DNA of 64,000 bases from Hyphomicrobiaceae bacterium (GCA_028066055.1 JALCBY010000002.1:77026-141025), one strand, 5' to 3'; shown: positions 25,837-34,829, counted from the stretch's first letter. Notes: a model not told the origin generated them from the letters alone. Numbers and translations are program-made.

Positions 25837-26850
25837 TTGGCGCCGCTACCCACACTTGAGGATGTTGCAAGTCGTGCGGGCGTTTCGACCGCCACGGTTT
25901 CACGCTGTCTGAACTCACCGGAGAAAGTCGTCGATCATACCCGCGAAAAGGTTATGAGCGCGGTCGACGAGCTGGGATACACGCCGCATTTCGGAGGACG
26001 TGCCCTCGCCTCGCGCACCACCAATACCGCTGGTGCCGTGATCCCGACGATGGATAACGCGATCTTCGCCTGTGCACTCCAGGCATTTCAGAAAGAGCTT
26101 GCTTCGGCGGGTATGACGTTACTCGTGGCGAGTTCGGACTACAGTCCGAGCCATGAGTTCGAGCAGATTTGCACTCTGGTTGAACGAGGGGCCGACGGGT
26201 TGCTTCTGATCGGCGCCGACCGTCCGAAAACCAGCTATGACTATCTGGACAAACGGGGGATTCCATACGTCGTTGCATGGACCAACCACAGCGACCAGGC
26301 CGCATGTTGTGTCGGGTTTGACAACCGCTTGGCTGCAAAACGCATGGCCGAGCATGTGATCGCACATGGGCACCGGAATATCGCCATGATCTCGGGCATT
26401 ACGGAGGGTAACGACCGTGCGGCGGAACGCGTCCATGGCGTACGCGACGCGCTCGCTGACGCGGAAATCAATCCAGACGCTTTCAAGGTCGTTGAGGTCA
26501 ACTATTCGCTGGATGCGGCTGGGCGTGCATTTGACAAACTCATCACAACAAGCCCTCCGCCAACTGCTGTTGTCTGCGGAAATGACGTGCTCGCGGCGGG
26601 TGCTGTTACACGGGCCAAGGCGCGCGGGCTCCGGGTTCCCAAGGATATCTCAATTGTCGGTTTCGACGATATCGAGCTTGCATCTGTTATCGAGCCCAAA
26701 CTGACGACAGTCCATGTGCCCCATCGCAGGATGGGTGTGGCAGCCGCCAAATGCCTGCTCGACATGCGGGAACTGGAGCGCACGATCCCTGGCCGCGAAT
26801 TCATGACAGAGATCATCGAGCGGGAGTCGCTCGGGCCGGTTAACCGCTGA
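25837..26850 (+). CDS. LacI-family transcriptional regulator
   Basis: This 337-residue regulator has an N-terminal LacI helix-turn-helix (LEDVASRAGVSTATVSRCL, about residues 7-25), a hinge and a periplasmic-binding-like ligand domain (about 60-330) ending MTEIIERESLGP. It starts with TTG, fixed by AAGGAGG five bases upstream. It is divergent from the TRAP/dehydrogenase operon with twin operators between them, so it most likely represses that operon until the substrate or a product binds. The domain order and length are normal. Confidence 0.92.
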   Translation: MAPLPTLEDVASRAGVSTATVSRCLNSPEKVVDHTREKVMSAVDELGYTPHFGGRALASRTTNTAGAVIPTMDNAIFACALQAFQKELASAGMTLLVASSDYSPSHEFEQICTLVERGADGLLLIGADRPKTSYDYLDKRGIPYVVAWTNHSDQAACCVGFDNRLAAKRMAEHVIAHGHRNIAMISGITEGNDRAAERVHGVRDALADAEINPDAFKVVEVNYSLDAAGRAFDKLITTSPPPTAVVCGNDVLAAGAVTRAKARGLRVPKDISIVGFDDIELASVIEPKLTTVHVPHRRMGVAAAKCLLDMRELERTIPGREFMTEIIERESLGPVNR

Positions 26851-26853
26851 TAC

Positions 26854-28296
26854 CTATTCCACCCAGGCCCCGTTGATGTAGGGCGTATTCCCGACCCACG
26901 ATGTGGAGAGATGCGTAACGGGACCTTGCACGTTGCTCGATGGAAAAGTCCGGTCCTCGACGTGCACAGTGGTGTACTCGGGGTCATCGATAAGCGCTTC
27001 ATGCAGCACCCGTCCATCGACGCCGTCGGGCGGCACGATTTCGAGAAGGTGCAGAAGCGTTGGCATGATATCGATATTGCTGGCAGGAGGCGTGCTCTCG
27101 CATGCCGATCTAAACCGGCTGCCGGACATGACAAGCACATTACGCAACTCGTAAGGACTGAGACCCCCATGACAGCCGCCGCCGGCCGGATAGCGCGCGT
27201 CATGAAGGGACATGCCCTTCACCCCCCACTCGTTGTCCGCATCGTCATAGCGCAGGGCGAGGCATACATCCGCCGCGCGTCGGTGCGCCACACGAACATG
27301 ATCGAGCGTCAGAGTGTCGCTCGTACCGTCAGCGGTGAAAATGGGACCACACCAGTCCTGCTCCCTCAGCCAGTTCACGACGTCGCCGACCCTGTCCGGC
27401 GCCGCATCCTCCAGCCATACGCCACCCGCGTTGGCGACGGCGATATTCGCGCCGTCGAACCCTGCCGCGCTGAATTTCGCGTTCAGATCGAGCGGTTCGC
27501 CTCTGAGGCTGATCTGCCCGTGATCGGACATTGCAATGACCTGCAACGCCCCTTCCGCAATTTCTCTCTCATGTCTGGCAAGAATACGCCCGAACTCGGC
27601 GTCCGCATGATGGATCGTCCTGAGCGCCTCGGGTGAACCGATGCCGAGGAAATGAAAGGACTCGTCCGGCTCGCACAACCAGAGAAGCATCACATCAGGA
27701 TGGATATCCGGCTCGACGAAATCGAGATAACAATCGACCGCATAGGTTATCCAGTCGATCGCAGGACGTTCATATTCCGGCAGCGGGCCGATCCGCTCAG
27801 CAATCTTGGTCTCAATACCGGTCGGAACGGACACTTCGGGGCGCCGCATGGCAAAACGGAAAGAGCCGGTTTTCTCAGCGGAGATGTTTATGAGCCGCCC
27901 GCCGCCGGATGTCCCGGCGCTCACAGTCGCGTAGGACTTGCCCGCCGCTGCGAGCCGTTCCCCGAGCGTTGGCACATCGAACAGAGGTTCCGACATCCGG
28001 TCGAGCGCCGCCTCGAATGCCACGTCATCGCCGGTGCTCAGGATCGCACGTTTGTTTCCTTCGGATACTGCGAAATTGTTGGCGACGACGCCGTGACGGA
28101 AGGGATAGCAACCTGTCGTGACCGCAGACTGATTGACACGGGTTTCGGAAGGAAACGTCGAGCGGGCGTTCATGAACCGCACACCGCCTTGCGCGAAGGC
28201 ATGCAGGTTCGGCATCAGGTCCGGTGTGAGAAATTCGGGGCGCAATGCGTCGAAGACGACAATCAGTGCGCGCGTGCCATTCGCGGATTCTGGCAA
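26854..28296 (-). CDS. alkaline-phosphatase-superfamily hydrolase (NPP / phosphodiesterase type)
   Basis: This 480-residue protein has the nucleotide-pyrophosphatase branch motifs: Asp16 (VFDALRP), the nucleophile Thr52 in FPSETRVN, Asp and His in LCEPDESFHFLG near 212, SDHGQ near 262, and a late CHGGLS histidine. These are the two-zinc ligands of type I phosphodiesterases and phosphonoacetate hydrolases. No signal peptide is seen, so it acts in the cytoplasm on an imported phosphodiester, phosphonate or nucleotide-like compound. It is the last gene of the ABC-importer operon, 48 bp after the MetE-like gene. Confidence 0.78.
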   Translation of the reverse strand: MPESANGTRALIVVFDALRPEFLTPDLMPNLHAFAQGGVRFMNARSTFPSETRVNQSAVTTGCYPFRHGVVANNFAVSEGNKRAILSTGDDVAFEAALDRMSEPLFDVPTLGERLAAAGKSYATVSAGTSGGGRLINISAEKTGSFRFAMRRPEVSVPTGIETKIAERIGPLPEYERPAIDWITYAVDCYLDFVEPDIHPDVMLLWLCEPDESFHFLGIGSPEALRTIHHADAEFGRILARHEREIAEGALQVIAMSDHGQISLRGEPLDLNAKFSAAGFDGANIAVANAGGVWLEDAAPDRVGDVVNWLREQDWCGPIFTADGTSDTLTLDHVRVAHRRAADVCLALRYDDADNEWGVKGMSLHDARYPAGGGCHGGLSPYELRNVLVMSGSRFRSACESTPPASNIDIMPTLLHLLEIVPPDGVDGRVLHEALIDDPEYTTVHVEDRTFPSSNVQGPVTHLSTSWVGNTPYINGAWVE

Positions 28297-28344
28297 ATTA
28301 AAACTTCCTCGTTCCGACGGACTCAGCCGTGAAGGATGAGAGGC

Positions 28345-29424
28345 CTACACGCTTTTGGCAGCCTGCGATAGCGCGTTAAGCTTCGCCACCGCCATTTCCC
28401 GCGTCATGAACCCGAGGCCGCAATCGGGCGCTGCGATCAATCTTTCCGCGTCAATGTGTTCCAATGCGCTTTTCAACCGGTCCCGCACCTCATCAACGGA
28501 TTCTATCTGACTCTTGGCAATGGCGATGACGCCCAGGATCACCGTGGTGTTTTTGAAATTCTCAAGCAGTGAAAGATCGTTGTGGCGATGGGCATCCTCA
28601 ATTGACACCTGGTCGATGGAGGATGCGTCAATTGCACTGGCAATATCGAAGTAGGACTGCGCATCGGCTTTCATGTAGTCCTCTGCGTCGAGTGCGTTGG
28701 GATAACCGCAGCACATATGCACGACGCGTTTGACGTCCTTGGGGAGGCCATGAAACGTGCGCTCCAGGTTCTCGAATCCGTATTCGAGCGCTTCTTTGGG
28801 CTTGCGGGCAAAGACCGGTTCGTCGACCTGTATGTATTTGCAGCCCGCGTCCGCCAATGCCCTCACCTCCTCGTTGAGCGCATCCGCGAGATCCGCGCCC
28901 ATGGTCTTCGGGCAGTCGTAGTGATCGTTGGCGATGGAATCCGATACCGTAAGCGGTCCGGGGATGGTGATCTTGACGGGGTTTGACGTGAACTGTTGCG
29001 CCGCCTTCCAGTCATCCGCCAGCCGGGTTGCCGTCAAGGTGATCGGCCCGACGATCGTCGGCAGGTCCGCTTCGAATGCACCTTGGCGGACCGACTTATG
29101 CGTCACCTGCTCAAAACTGACACCTCCGAGGCGCCGGCATTGATAGAAGATGTAGTTCTCACGACGCACCTCGCCGTCGGTCGGGATATCGACACCGGCA
29201 CCCACCTGATCCTCGATGATCTCTTTGGTGGCTTCCAGGAACAACGGCTCCGCCTTGTCGCCCGCACTCTCCAATGCGCGCTCATATTCTCCGGGCGCCC
29301 AGTTGTCCAAAAGGCCGGCGGAAGCCTTGCGTTCCTCCTCGCTCATATGCGCCAGGAACCAGTCACGTACAGGGGTACATTCAGGCTTCGGGTAGGCACC
29401 AATGGTCGTCGTTTGCAACGGCAT
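28345..29424 (-). CDS. core-MetE-like (UROD/MetE fold) methyltransferase
   Basis: This 359-residue protein corresponds to only the C-terminal catalytic half of MetE. It begins with TTTIGAYPKP and contains the zinc-ligand regions HMCCGYPN and APDCGLGFM plus QVDEPVFAR, so a thiol-alkylating zinc site is likely. Full MetE is about 750 residues; stand-alone core proteins of this size include B12- or other-donor methionine synthases and alkyl-transferases with other thiol acceptors. Its place inside a phosphodiester/ABC operon rather than with methionine genes suggests a substrate-linked methyl transfer. The methyl donor is unknown. Confidence 0.75.
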   Translation of the reverse strand: MPLQTTTIGAYPKPECTPVRDWFLAHMSEEERKASAGLLDNWAPGEYERALESAGDKAEPLFLEATKEIIEDQVGAGVDIPTDGEVRRENYIFYQCRRLGGVSFEQVTHKSVRQGAFEADLPTIVGPITLTATRLADDWKAAQQFTSNPVKITIPGPLTVSDSIANDHYDCPKTMGADLADALNEEVRALADAGCKYIQVDEPVFARKPKEALEYGFENLERTFHGLPKDVKRVVHMCCGYPNALDAEDYMKADAQSYFDIASAIDASSIDQVSIEDAHRHNDLSLLENFKNTTVILGVIAIAKSQIESVDEVRDRLKSALEHIDAERLIAAPDCGLGFMTREMAVAKLNALSQAAKSV

Positions 29425-29434
29425 GTTTCCCTCG

Positions 29435-30274
29435 TCAGATTGAAGCGGGCAGCGGACCCGCGATTGACTTGTCGTTCCGGTAGTCGCTTGCCTGCGTTTC
29501 GGAGATGGCGCTCTTGTCGAGAAAGTCGTGGTAGTGAACGATGGTCTGATCGTGCCGCAGCAGGATCATGGCGTAGGCCGGCGGCTCATGGCAGAGCGGA
29601 ATCGGCTCAACAGTCACCAGATCCAGTTGGACCTGGTGACACGTGCCGCGCAGCGCCGACACGGGTATGCCGCACCAGCTCCCGCATACAGGACGGTGCA
29701 CATGCCCGTGAAAGATGTGGCGGATACGATTATTTCCGGCGACAATTTCCGTGAACAGATGAGCATCGCGTATGCGGAGATTGTCCTGCGACGGCACACC
29801 GATTTCAAACGGTGGATGATGCATGAAGAGATAAACTGGCTTGCCGTCCGATTGGCCTAACTCCCGATCCAGCCATGCCGCGCGTTCAGCGCAGTAAGAA
29901 CCCCAGTGCTCTCCTTCCTCGACGGTGTCGAGCATGAGGAAACGCACGCCGGGAAAATCGATCGCATATTGGATGAAACCGTTCTCATCTCTTTGCACAT
30001 CCGGAAAAACGTCGAGAAAACTCTGACGTTTATCGTGATTTCCGATGCCGAGATAATAAGGCAGTTGCAACGGCTCCAGACATTCCCGCAACATTTCATA
30101 AGCCTCGGTCCGGCCCGCATTCGCCAGATCGCCGGTAAAGACACAGAAATCAGCGTCTTTCTGTTCCGCATTGATCGCGGCGATGCACGCCCGAAGCCGC
30201 TCACGCGGGTCGAGGCCATATAGGATCTGCCCGTCCGGAACGAGATGCAGATCCGATACCTGGATGATTTTCAT
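29435..30274 (-). CDS. metallophosphoesterase (cyclic-nucleotide / glycerophosphodiester type)
   Basis: This 279-residue class III phosphodiesterase has all metal motifs: Asp8 and His10 (VSDLHL), Asp49 (TGDLAN), Asn79-His80-Asp81 (GNHDKR), HHPPF and GHVHRPVCG. The pattern resembles CpdA/GpdQ-type enzymes that cleave cAMP or glycerophosphodiesters. No signal peptide is seen, so it acts in the cytoplasm. It lies 96 bp after the ABC binding-protein gene and 10 bp before the MetE-like gene. In this setting cleavage of an imported phosphodiester is more likely than cAMP turnover; this is inference. Confidence 0.82.
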   Translation of the reverse strand: MKIIQVSDLHLVPDGQILYGLDPRERLRACIAAINAEQKDADFCVFTGDLANAGRTEAYEMLRECLEPLQLPYYLGIGNHDKRQSFLDVFPDVQRDENGFIQYAIDFPGVRFLMLDTVEEGEHWGSYCAERAAWLDRELGQSDGKPVYLFMHHPPFEIGVPSQDNLRIRDAHLFTEIVAGNNRIRHIFHGHVHRPVCGSWCGIPVSALRGTCHQVQLDLVTVEPIPLCHEPPAYAMILLRHDQTIVHYHDFLDKSAISETQASDYRNDKSIAGPLPASI

Positions 30275-30370
30275 TGTGCTACCGCGATTCAGTGTTTCCT
30301 TCCGCGGCGACCTCAGAGAACGGGTTGGCGTTCGCTGAAGCCGCCGCGAAAGGCGTCAGCTCGGGAGGAG

Positions 30371-31621
30371 CTACTTCTTCGGCAACATGGAATTGACTTC
30401 CTCAACCAGTTCGGTCTGGACGTCCTTCATGTCATCGGAGTCGCCGGTCACAATTGACTCCAGCTGATCGTAAATCACCTGCGTGATCGCAAGGCTCTTG
30501 CTTCCGGGATAAGCGATCCACTCGCGCAGCAAGGACGCCTGGCGAACGGCGGTGTGCTTGTTCGGGTTCTTTTTGTAGAACTCGCCCAGCAATTCGTTAG
30601 CCGCCTTGTTCGGAGGCATGTAACCGGTGGTCTCCGCGACAACCGCGGCCCCGTCACCCGACGTTGTGAACTTCAGGAACTTCCATGCCGCATCGACGAC
30701 CTTGGGGTCCTTCGAGGTCGATACCAGCATGGCGGCGTTTCCACCGGCGGGAAGGCCTTTCGGCGGACCGCCAATGCCGGGAAACTCGCCGGTCTTCAGT
30801 TCAAAGTCGCCCTTGGCGCGTTCGATGGCGCCGACGGCAGACGTCGACCAGAAATGCATGGCCACCTCACCGGCGGCAAACGGCTTGCCGGCGTCACCCA
30901 CGGGCAGGTTGAGCATGTTGCAGCCGCGGAAAAGCTTCTTCATCGTTTCAAGTGATTTCAGCCCTTCCGGTCCATGGAAGTTCACCTTGCCAGCCTTGAC
31001 GATCGGCTCGCCCTGGCTCCACATCAACGCCTGGAAGAACCAGTTTCCGGTGATGTTCCAACCCCAGAACAGCGGGTTCTTGAACCCGGCCTTGCGCAGT
31101 TTCTTGCAGTTCTCGACGACTTCATCCCAAGTCGTCGGAAGTTTGGTGATACCGGCCTTTTTCAGGGCATCCATGTTGTAGTAACCGACCGGCAGGGACA
31201 CCGCGAACGGCAGGCCATAGACTTTGCCGTTGAAGGTGCCAAGATCGAGCATCGCCTTGTGATAGCCGTCCTTTGAGATATCGCCTTCCTTGGCGATGAA
31301 CGGTTCCAGCGACTTGGCGATGCCCTTTTCTACCAGCAAAGCCTGGCGGTTCAGGCCCTGGAAAGTCACATCGGGAAGCTTGTCCGCCACGGCTTCGCGC
31401 AGAATGGTGTTGGTCGCATCCTCATAGTTGTCGTATGTGGCACGGAATTTCACGTCGATGCCGGGATGCGCCTTCTTGAACAACGGCATAATGCGCTTGA
31501 AGGTCACGTCGAAGAGTGCGGAATAGGGATAGCCCACCTCGATGGTGACCGTCTGCGCCATGGCGGAAGTCGCCGATATTGCAAACGCGGTGACCGCTGC
31601 GAACAGAATTTTGGGTCTCAT
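30371..31621 (-). CDS. ABC transporter substrate-binding protein (family 1, UgpB/MalE-like)
   Basis: This protein is 416 residues from the ATG giving MRPKILFAAV, with GGGAG upstream. Residues 1-22 are a signal peptide ending SAMAQ. The mature protein has the cluster-B fold with FKKAHPGIDVKF, GLPFAVSLPVGYYN and a late tail rich in charged residues. It would capture a sugar, polyol phosphate or glycerophosphodiester in the periplasm. It is fourth in the operon after the ATPase and two permeases. A weak inverted repeat (CGCGGCG/CGCCGCG) lies in the gap that follows it. Confidence 0.9.
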   Translation of the reverse strand: MRPKILFAAVTAFAISATSAMAQTVTIEVGYPYSALFDVTFKRIMPLFKKAHPGIDVKFRATYDNYEDATNTILREAVADKLPDVTFQGLNRQALLVEKGIAKSLEPFIAKEGDISKDGYHKAMLDLGTFNGKVYGLPFAVSLPVGYYNMDALKKAGITKLPTTWDEVVENCKKLRKAGFKNPLFWGWNITGNWFFQALMWSQGEPIVKAGKVNFHGPEGLKSLETMKKLFRGCNMLNLPVGDAGKPFAAGEVAMHFWSTSAVGAIERAKGDFELKTGEFPGIGGPPKGLPAGGNAAMLVSTSKDPKVVDAAWKFLKFTTSGDGAAVVAETTGYMPPNKAANELLGEFYKKNPNKHTAVRQASLLREWIAYPGSKSLAITQVIYDQLESIVTGDSDDMKDVQTELVEEVNSMLPKK

Positions 31622-31726
31622 TCGTTTTCTCCCTGGTTTGCGGCTCCGTTTGCCTTTGTTATTGAGCCTGGTTGGCCTCCGGCCCCGGCGACACGCGCTC
31701 CGGCCGGCAATCAAAAACCCTGCTTG

Positions 31727-32623
31727 CTATTTCATGCCCGTCAGCGTGATGCCCTCGATGAAGCGGCGCTGCGCCAACAGGAACGCCACCACAAGCGGCG
31801 CAACGATCACCGTCGCGGCCGCCATCATCGGTCCGTATTCATTGCCGTCGAGGTCGGAGCGGAACATGCGCAGGCCGAGCGGCGGGGTCATCAGGTCCCG
31901 GTCGCCGGTGATGACCACACGCGGCCAGAAATAATCGTTCCAGTGCGCCACGACGGAGAAAATCGCAAAAGCGAGAAGTGCAGGAATTGCGGTCGGCAGC
32001 ATCACCTTCCAGACGATCCCGAACTCGCTCATGCCGTCCATGCGGGCCGCATCGATCAGATCGTCCGGCACGGTCTTGAAGAACTGGCGCATCAGAAAGA
32101 TGCCGAAGACAGAGATCGTCCACGGGATGACGAGCGCGGCGTAAGTATTGGTCAGCCCGACCTTTGCCAGCATGAGATAAAGCGGCAACGCGATGGCATG
32201 CACCGGAATCAACAGACAAAAGATCACCAGCCCGAACACCACGTCCCTGCCCCAGAATCTGAGCTTTGCCAGGGCGTAGGCGCAGGGCAACGCGATCACC
32301 ACCTGGATCAGAAAGATCGACACGGTAACGATGACGCCGTTCAGCAGATAGCGCAGCAGCGGCGCCTCGCTGAAGGCCGCCGTATAGTTGTAGACGACGG
32401 GTCGCATCGAGCACTCCTCGACGGATCGCCCTTCCTTGATGCACCGGCGGTCGGTCATCAGCTCCTGCGACCCGAAAAAACCGCCCGAAATACTCTGGAT
32501 TTCCGCTGGCGACTTAAAGGAGAAGGACAGCATCAGATAGAACGGGAGAATGACGACGATCGCGCCGATCAGCAGCACCGCATGCTTTCCAAATTCGCCG
32601 AACCATCTGGAGTGCTTCATCAT
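31727..32623 (-). CDS. ABC transporter permease (UgpE/MalG-like)
   Basis: This protein is 298 residues from the ATG at 32623, which overlaps the stop of the upstream permease gene (ATGA). Six membrane segments are seen, along with the EAA-type loop that contacts the ATPase (DDLIDAARMDGMSEFGIVWKV, split at the conserved G). A larger than usual periplasmic loop (about residues 45-85) includes two cysteines (RRCIKEGRSVEECS). It pairs with the permease at 32620 to form the channel. A Ugp-like role is suggested by the neighbouring phosphodiesterases. Confidence 0.9.
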   Translation of the reverse strand: MMKHSRWFGEFGKHAVLLIGAIVVILPFYLMLSFSFKSPAEIQSISGGFFGSQELMTDRRCIKEGRSVEECSMRPVVYNYTAAFSEAPLLRYLLNGVIVTVSIFLIQVVIALPCAYALAKLRFWGRDVVFGLVIFCLLIPVHAIALPLYLMLAKVGLTNTYAALVIPWTISVFGIFLMRQFFKTVPDDLIDAARMDGMSEFGIVWKVMLPTAIPALLAFAIFSVVAHWNDYFWPRVVITGDRDLMTPPLGLRMFRSDLDGNEYGPMMAAATVIVAPLVVAFLLAQRRFIEGITLTGMK

Positions 32624-33573
32624 GAATAGTGCACCCTTCTGTTCACGAAGTAGACCTGCGTCAGCGTCAGCGCGAGAACGAAGCCAAGGAAAATGATCGT
32701 GATTGCCGAGCCGACCCCGATCAGGTTCTGTTGAATGCCCTTTTCGAACATGGCGTAGATCATCAGGTAGGTGGACTTGCTGGGCCCGCCGCGGGTGAGC
32801 GCCTCGACCGTGTCGAAAACCTGAAACGAACGGATGGATGTGATGGTGACGACGAAGACATGGGTCGGACCGAGCATCGGCCATGTGACCAGCCAGAACC
32901 GCTCCCAGGCGCTATCCGCTCCGTCCATTTCCGATGCCTGATAGAGCTCGCGCGGAACCGCCGTAAGTCCGGCAAGATAGAGCACCATGTTGAACCCGAA
33001 TGCCTGCCAGATACCGATGAATGCTATGGTCCCGAGCGCGTATTTCTTGTCGCCGAGCCACAACGGAAAATCTTCGGCGCAACCATGCCCGTACCAGCTG
33101 GTTGCGGGGTCGAGCCCAAGCCACAATCCAGTCAGCAGGCTGTAGACCCAGCCAACGTCGCAGCCGCTCCGCAAGGTCTCGTTCACGACCCCCACGATGG
33201 GATCGAGCGTGAACTCCCAAACGAAAGCCATCGCCAGCAACGTCGCCATAACGGGCAAGAAGAAAACCGCCTTGTACAACTCACCGCCAAAACGCAGCGA
33301 CGAGATCAGAAGTGCTGAACCAAGGCCCAGCAGCACTGAAATGGGCACCACGATCAACACGTAGGTGAGCGACGCGATGAACATCTTTTTGTAGCTCGAA
33401 CGGTTCGCGAGCGCTTCGTAGTTTTCCGCACCGACCCAGTTGAAACCGGGATCACCGAGGCTGTAGTCGGTGAATGAAAGCGTAGCCGCGACGAACACCG
33501 GCGCGATCAGCAAAAGGAACATCAGAATGATCGCCGGCGTGACAAACCAGATCGGGGCGCGCGATTGAACCAT
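32620..33573 (-). CDS. ABC transporter permease (UgpA/MalF-like)
   Basis: This protein is 317 residues from the ATG at 33573, which overlaps the ATPase stop by one base (TAATG); GGAGG precedes it. Six membrane segments and the EAA loop (PRELYQASEMDGADSAWERFW, with conserved G) are present. A long periplasmic insertion (about residues 110-165) contains two or three cysteines and several tryptophans, not typical of UgpA. The partner permease has a loop insertion too, so the two may pair outside the membrane; this could reflect an unusual substrate. Confidence 0.9.
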   Translation of the reverse strand: MVQSRAPIWFVTPAIILMFLLLIAPVFVAATLSFTDYSLGDPGFNWVGAENYEALANRSSYKKMFIASLTYVLIVVPISVLLGLGSALLISSLRFGGELYKAVFFLPVMATLLAMAFVWEFTLDPIVGVVNETLRSGCDVGWVYSLLTGLWLGLDPATSWYGHGCAEDFPLWLGDKKYALGTIAFIGIWQAFGFNMVLYLAGLTAVPRELYQASEMDGADSAWERFWLVTWPMLGPTHVFVVTITSIRSFQVFDTVEALTRGGPSKSTYLMIYAMFEKGIQQNLIGVGSAITIIFLGFVLALTLTQVYFVNRRVHYS

Positions 33574-34730
33574 TACGCCACCTTCCTCGATCTCTGTTTG
33601 CTCACAAGCGGAAGACGCTGGCCATTTGTGCCGAATGCCATGGCCCTGCCGCGTTCCCTGCCAACCCACACGGTGTCGCCGACGGAAAGGTCATGGGCTT
33701 CCTGCGGGCTCGCGCGCACGACGATACGGTGCTCGCCGCCCATCAGCGTGACATGCAGAAATACATCCGAGCCGAGGTTTTCCGCATGCACCAGAAGACC
33801 TTCGAAATTGCCATTGGCCTTCTTGGATCGCAGCTCCAGATGCTCCGGCCGAATGCCTATCGAGACATTTCCGTCGACGGGCGTCCGAAGCCGCCGCGCC
33901 AGGCGGGCATCCAGACATTCGACTCCCCCCGCGCTGTCCCCTGAACCGGGAAGGATGTTGATCTTCGGGCTGCCGATGAATTCAGCGACACGGATGTCCT
34001 GAGGGTCCTCATAGACGTCATCGGGCGGACCGATTTGCAGGATTTCCCCGTCCATCATGACCGCCATGCGATCAGACATGGTCAATGCTTCGGCCTGATC
34101 GTGCGTCACGTAAATGAAAGTCGCCGCCAGGGTCCGATGCAGCTCGGCGAGTTCCGCGCGCATATGCACGCGAAGGCCGGCATCGAGATTGGACAAGGGC
34201 TCATCCATGAGGAACGCGGCGGGCTGGCGCACCATCGCCCGGCCCAATGCCACACGCTGGCGCTGACCGCCTGAGAGCTGGCCCGGCTTGCGGTCGAGCA
34301 AAGGTTCGATCTTGAGGGTCTCGGCCGTCTCACGGACGATCTCGCCTATCGCTTTCGTCTTCTGCGCCCGCCCCGGCACCAGGGCGCCCAGTAATGGCAG
34401 CCGTTCCCAAAAATTCAGATCGCGCAGCTTGAGTGGTGTTGCGAGGTTCTGCCAGACGTTGAGGTGGGGATAGAGGGCGTAAGACTGGAAGACCATCGCC
34501 AGATCGCGCCTGCTTGGCCGCAAGGCGTTGACCAACCTGTCATCGATGAGAACATCGCCGCTCGTTTGGCTCTCAAGTCCGGCGATAATTCTCAAGGTCG
34601 TGGATTTGCCGCACCCGGAAGGACCGACAAGGGTCAGAAACTCTCCATCCGGTATATCGAGATCAATACCCTTGAGGATGTCCAGTTCACCAAATTTTTT
34701 GGTGATGCCGCGGACGGTGATGCGCGCCAA
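33573..34730 (-). CDS. ABC transporter ATP-binding protein (UgpC/MalK-like)
   Basis: This 385-residue protein has Walker A GPSGCGKSTT (about 37), the signature LSGGQRQRVALGRAM, Walker B FLMDEPLSNLD, the H-loop THDQ, and a C-terminal TOBE/OB regulatory domain (ISIGIRPEHLELRS). A 15-20 residue insertion (FWERLPLLGALVPGR) sits between the Q-loop and the signature. It starts with TTG behind GGGGGA. It is the first gene of the operon and lies 99 bp from the divergent LysR gene. It energises import through the two permeases. Confidence 0.92.
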   Translation of the reverse strand: MARITVRGITKKFGELDILKGIDLDIPDGEFLTLVGPSGCGKSTTLRIIAGLESQTSGDVLIDDRLVNALRPSRRDLAMVFQSYALYPHLNVWQNLATPLKLRDLNFWERLPLLGALVPGRAQKTKAIGEIVRETAETLKIEPLLDRKPGQLSGGQRQRVALGRAMVRQPAAFLMDEPLSNLDAGLRVHMRAELAELHRTLAATFIYVTHDQAEALTMSDRMAVMMDGEILQIGPPDDVYEDPQDIRVAEFIGSPKINILPGSGDSAGGVECLDARLARRLRTPVDGNVSIGIRPEHLELRSKKANGNFEGLLVHAENLGSDVFLHVTLMGGEHRIVVRASPQEAHDLSVGDTVWVGRERGRAMAFGTNGQRLPLVSKQRSRKVA

Positions 34731-34777
34731 CTTTCAAGATCCCCCAAATCACGTTCACTGGCGCATCATAGGAGTTG

Positions 34778-34793
34778 TTATTATCATCAATAA
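34778..34793. promoter_or_regulatory. candidate LysR-type site in divergent promoter
   Basis: TTATT, six bases, AATAA forms an inverted repeat in the AT-rich 99-bp gap between the ATPase and lysR genes. It fits the T-N11-A shape of LysR sites but is short and could occur by chance in such AT-rich sequence. No Pho-box-like repeat was seen in this gap. Confidence 0.3.
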
Positions 34794-34829
34794 AATAGAT
34801 AATTGTTATTCGAAACCTCGGAAAAATTT

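Noticed and set aside
31466-32629. Plus-strand open frame opposite the ABC binding protein and permease
   Set aside because: Covers parts of two real genes and the gap between them; His/Arg/Gln-rich translation without motifs.
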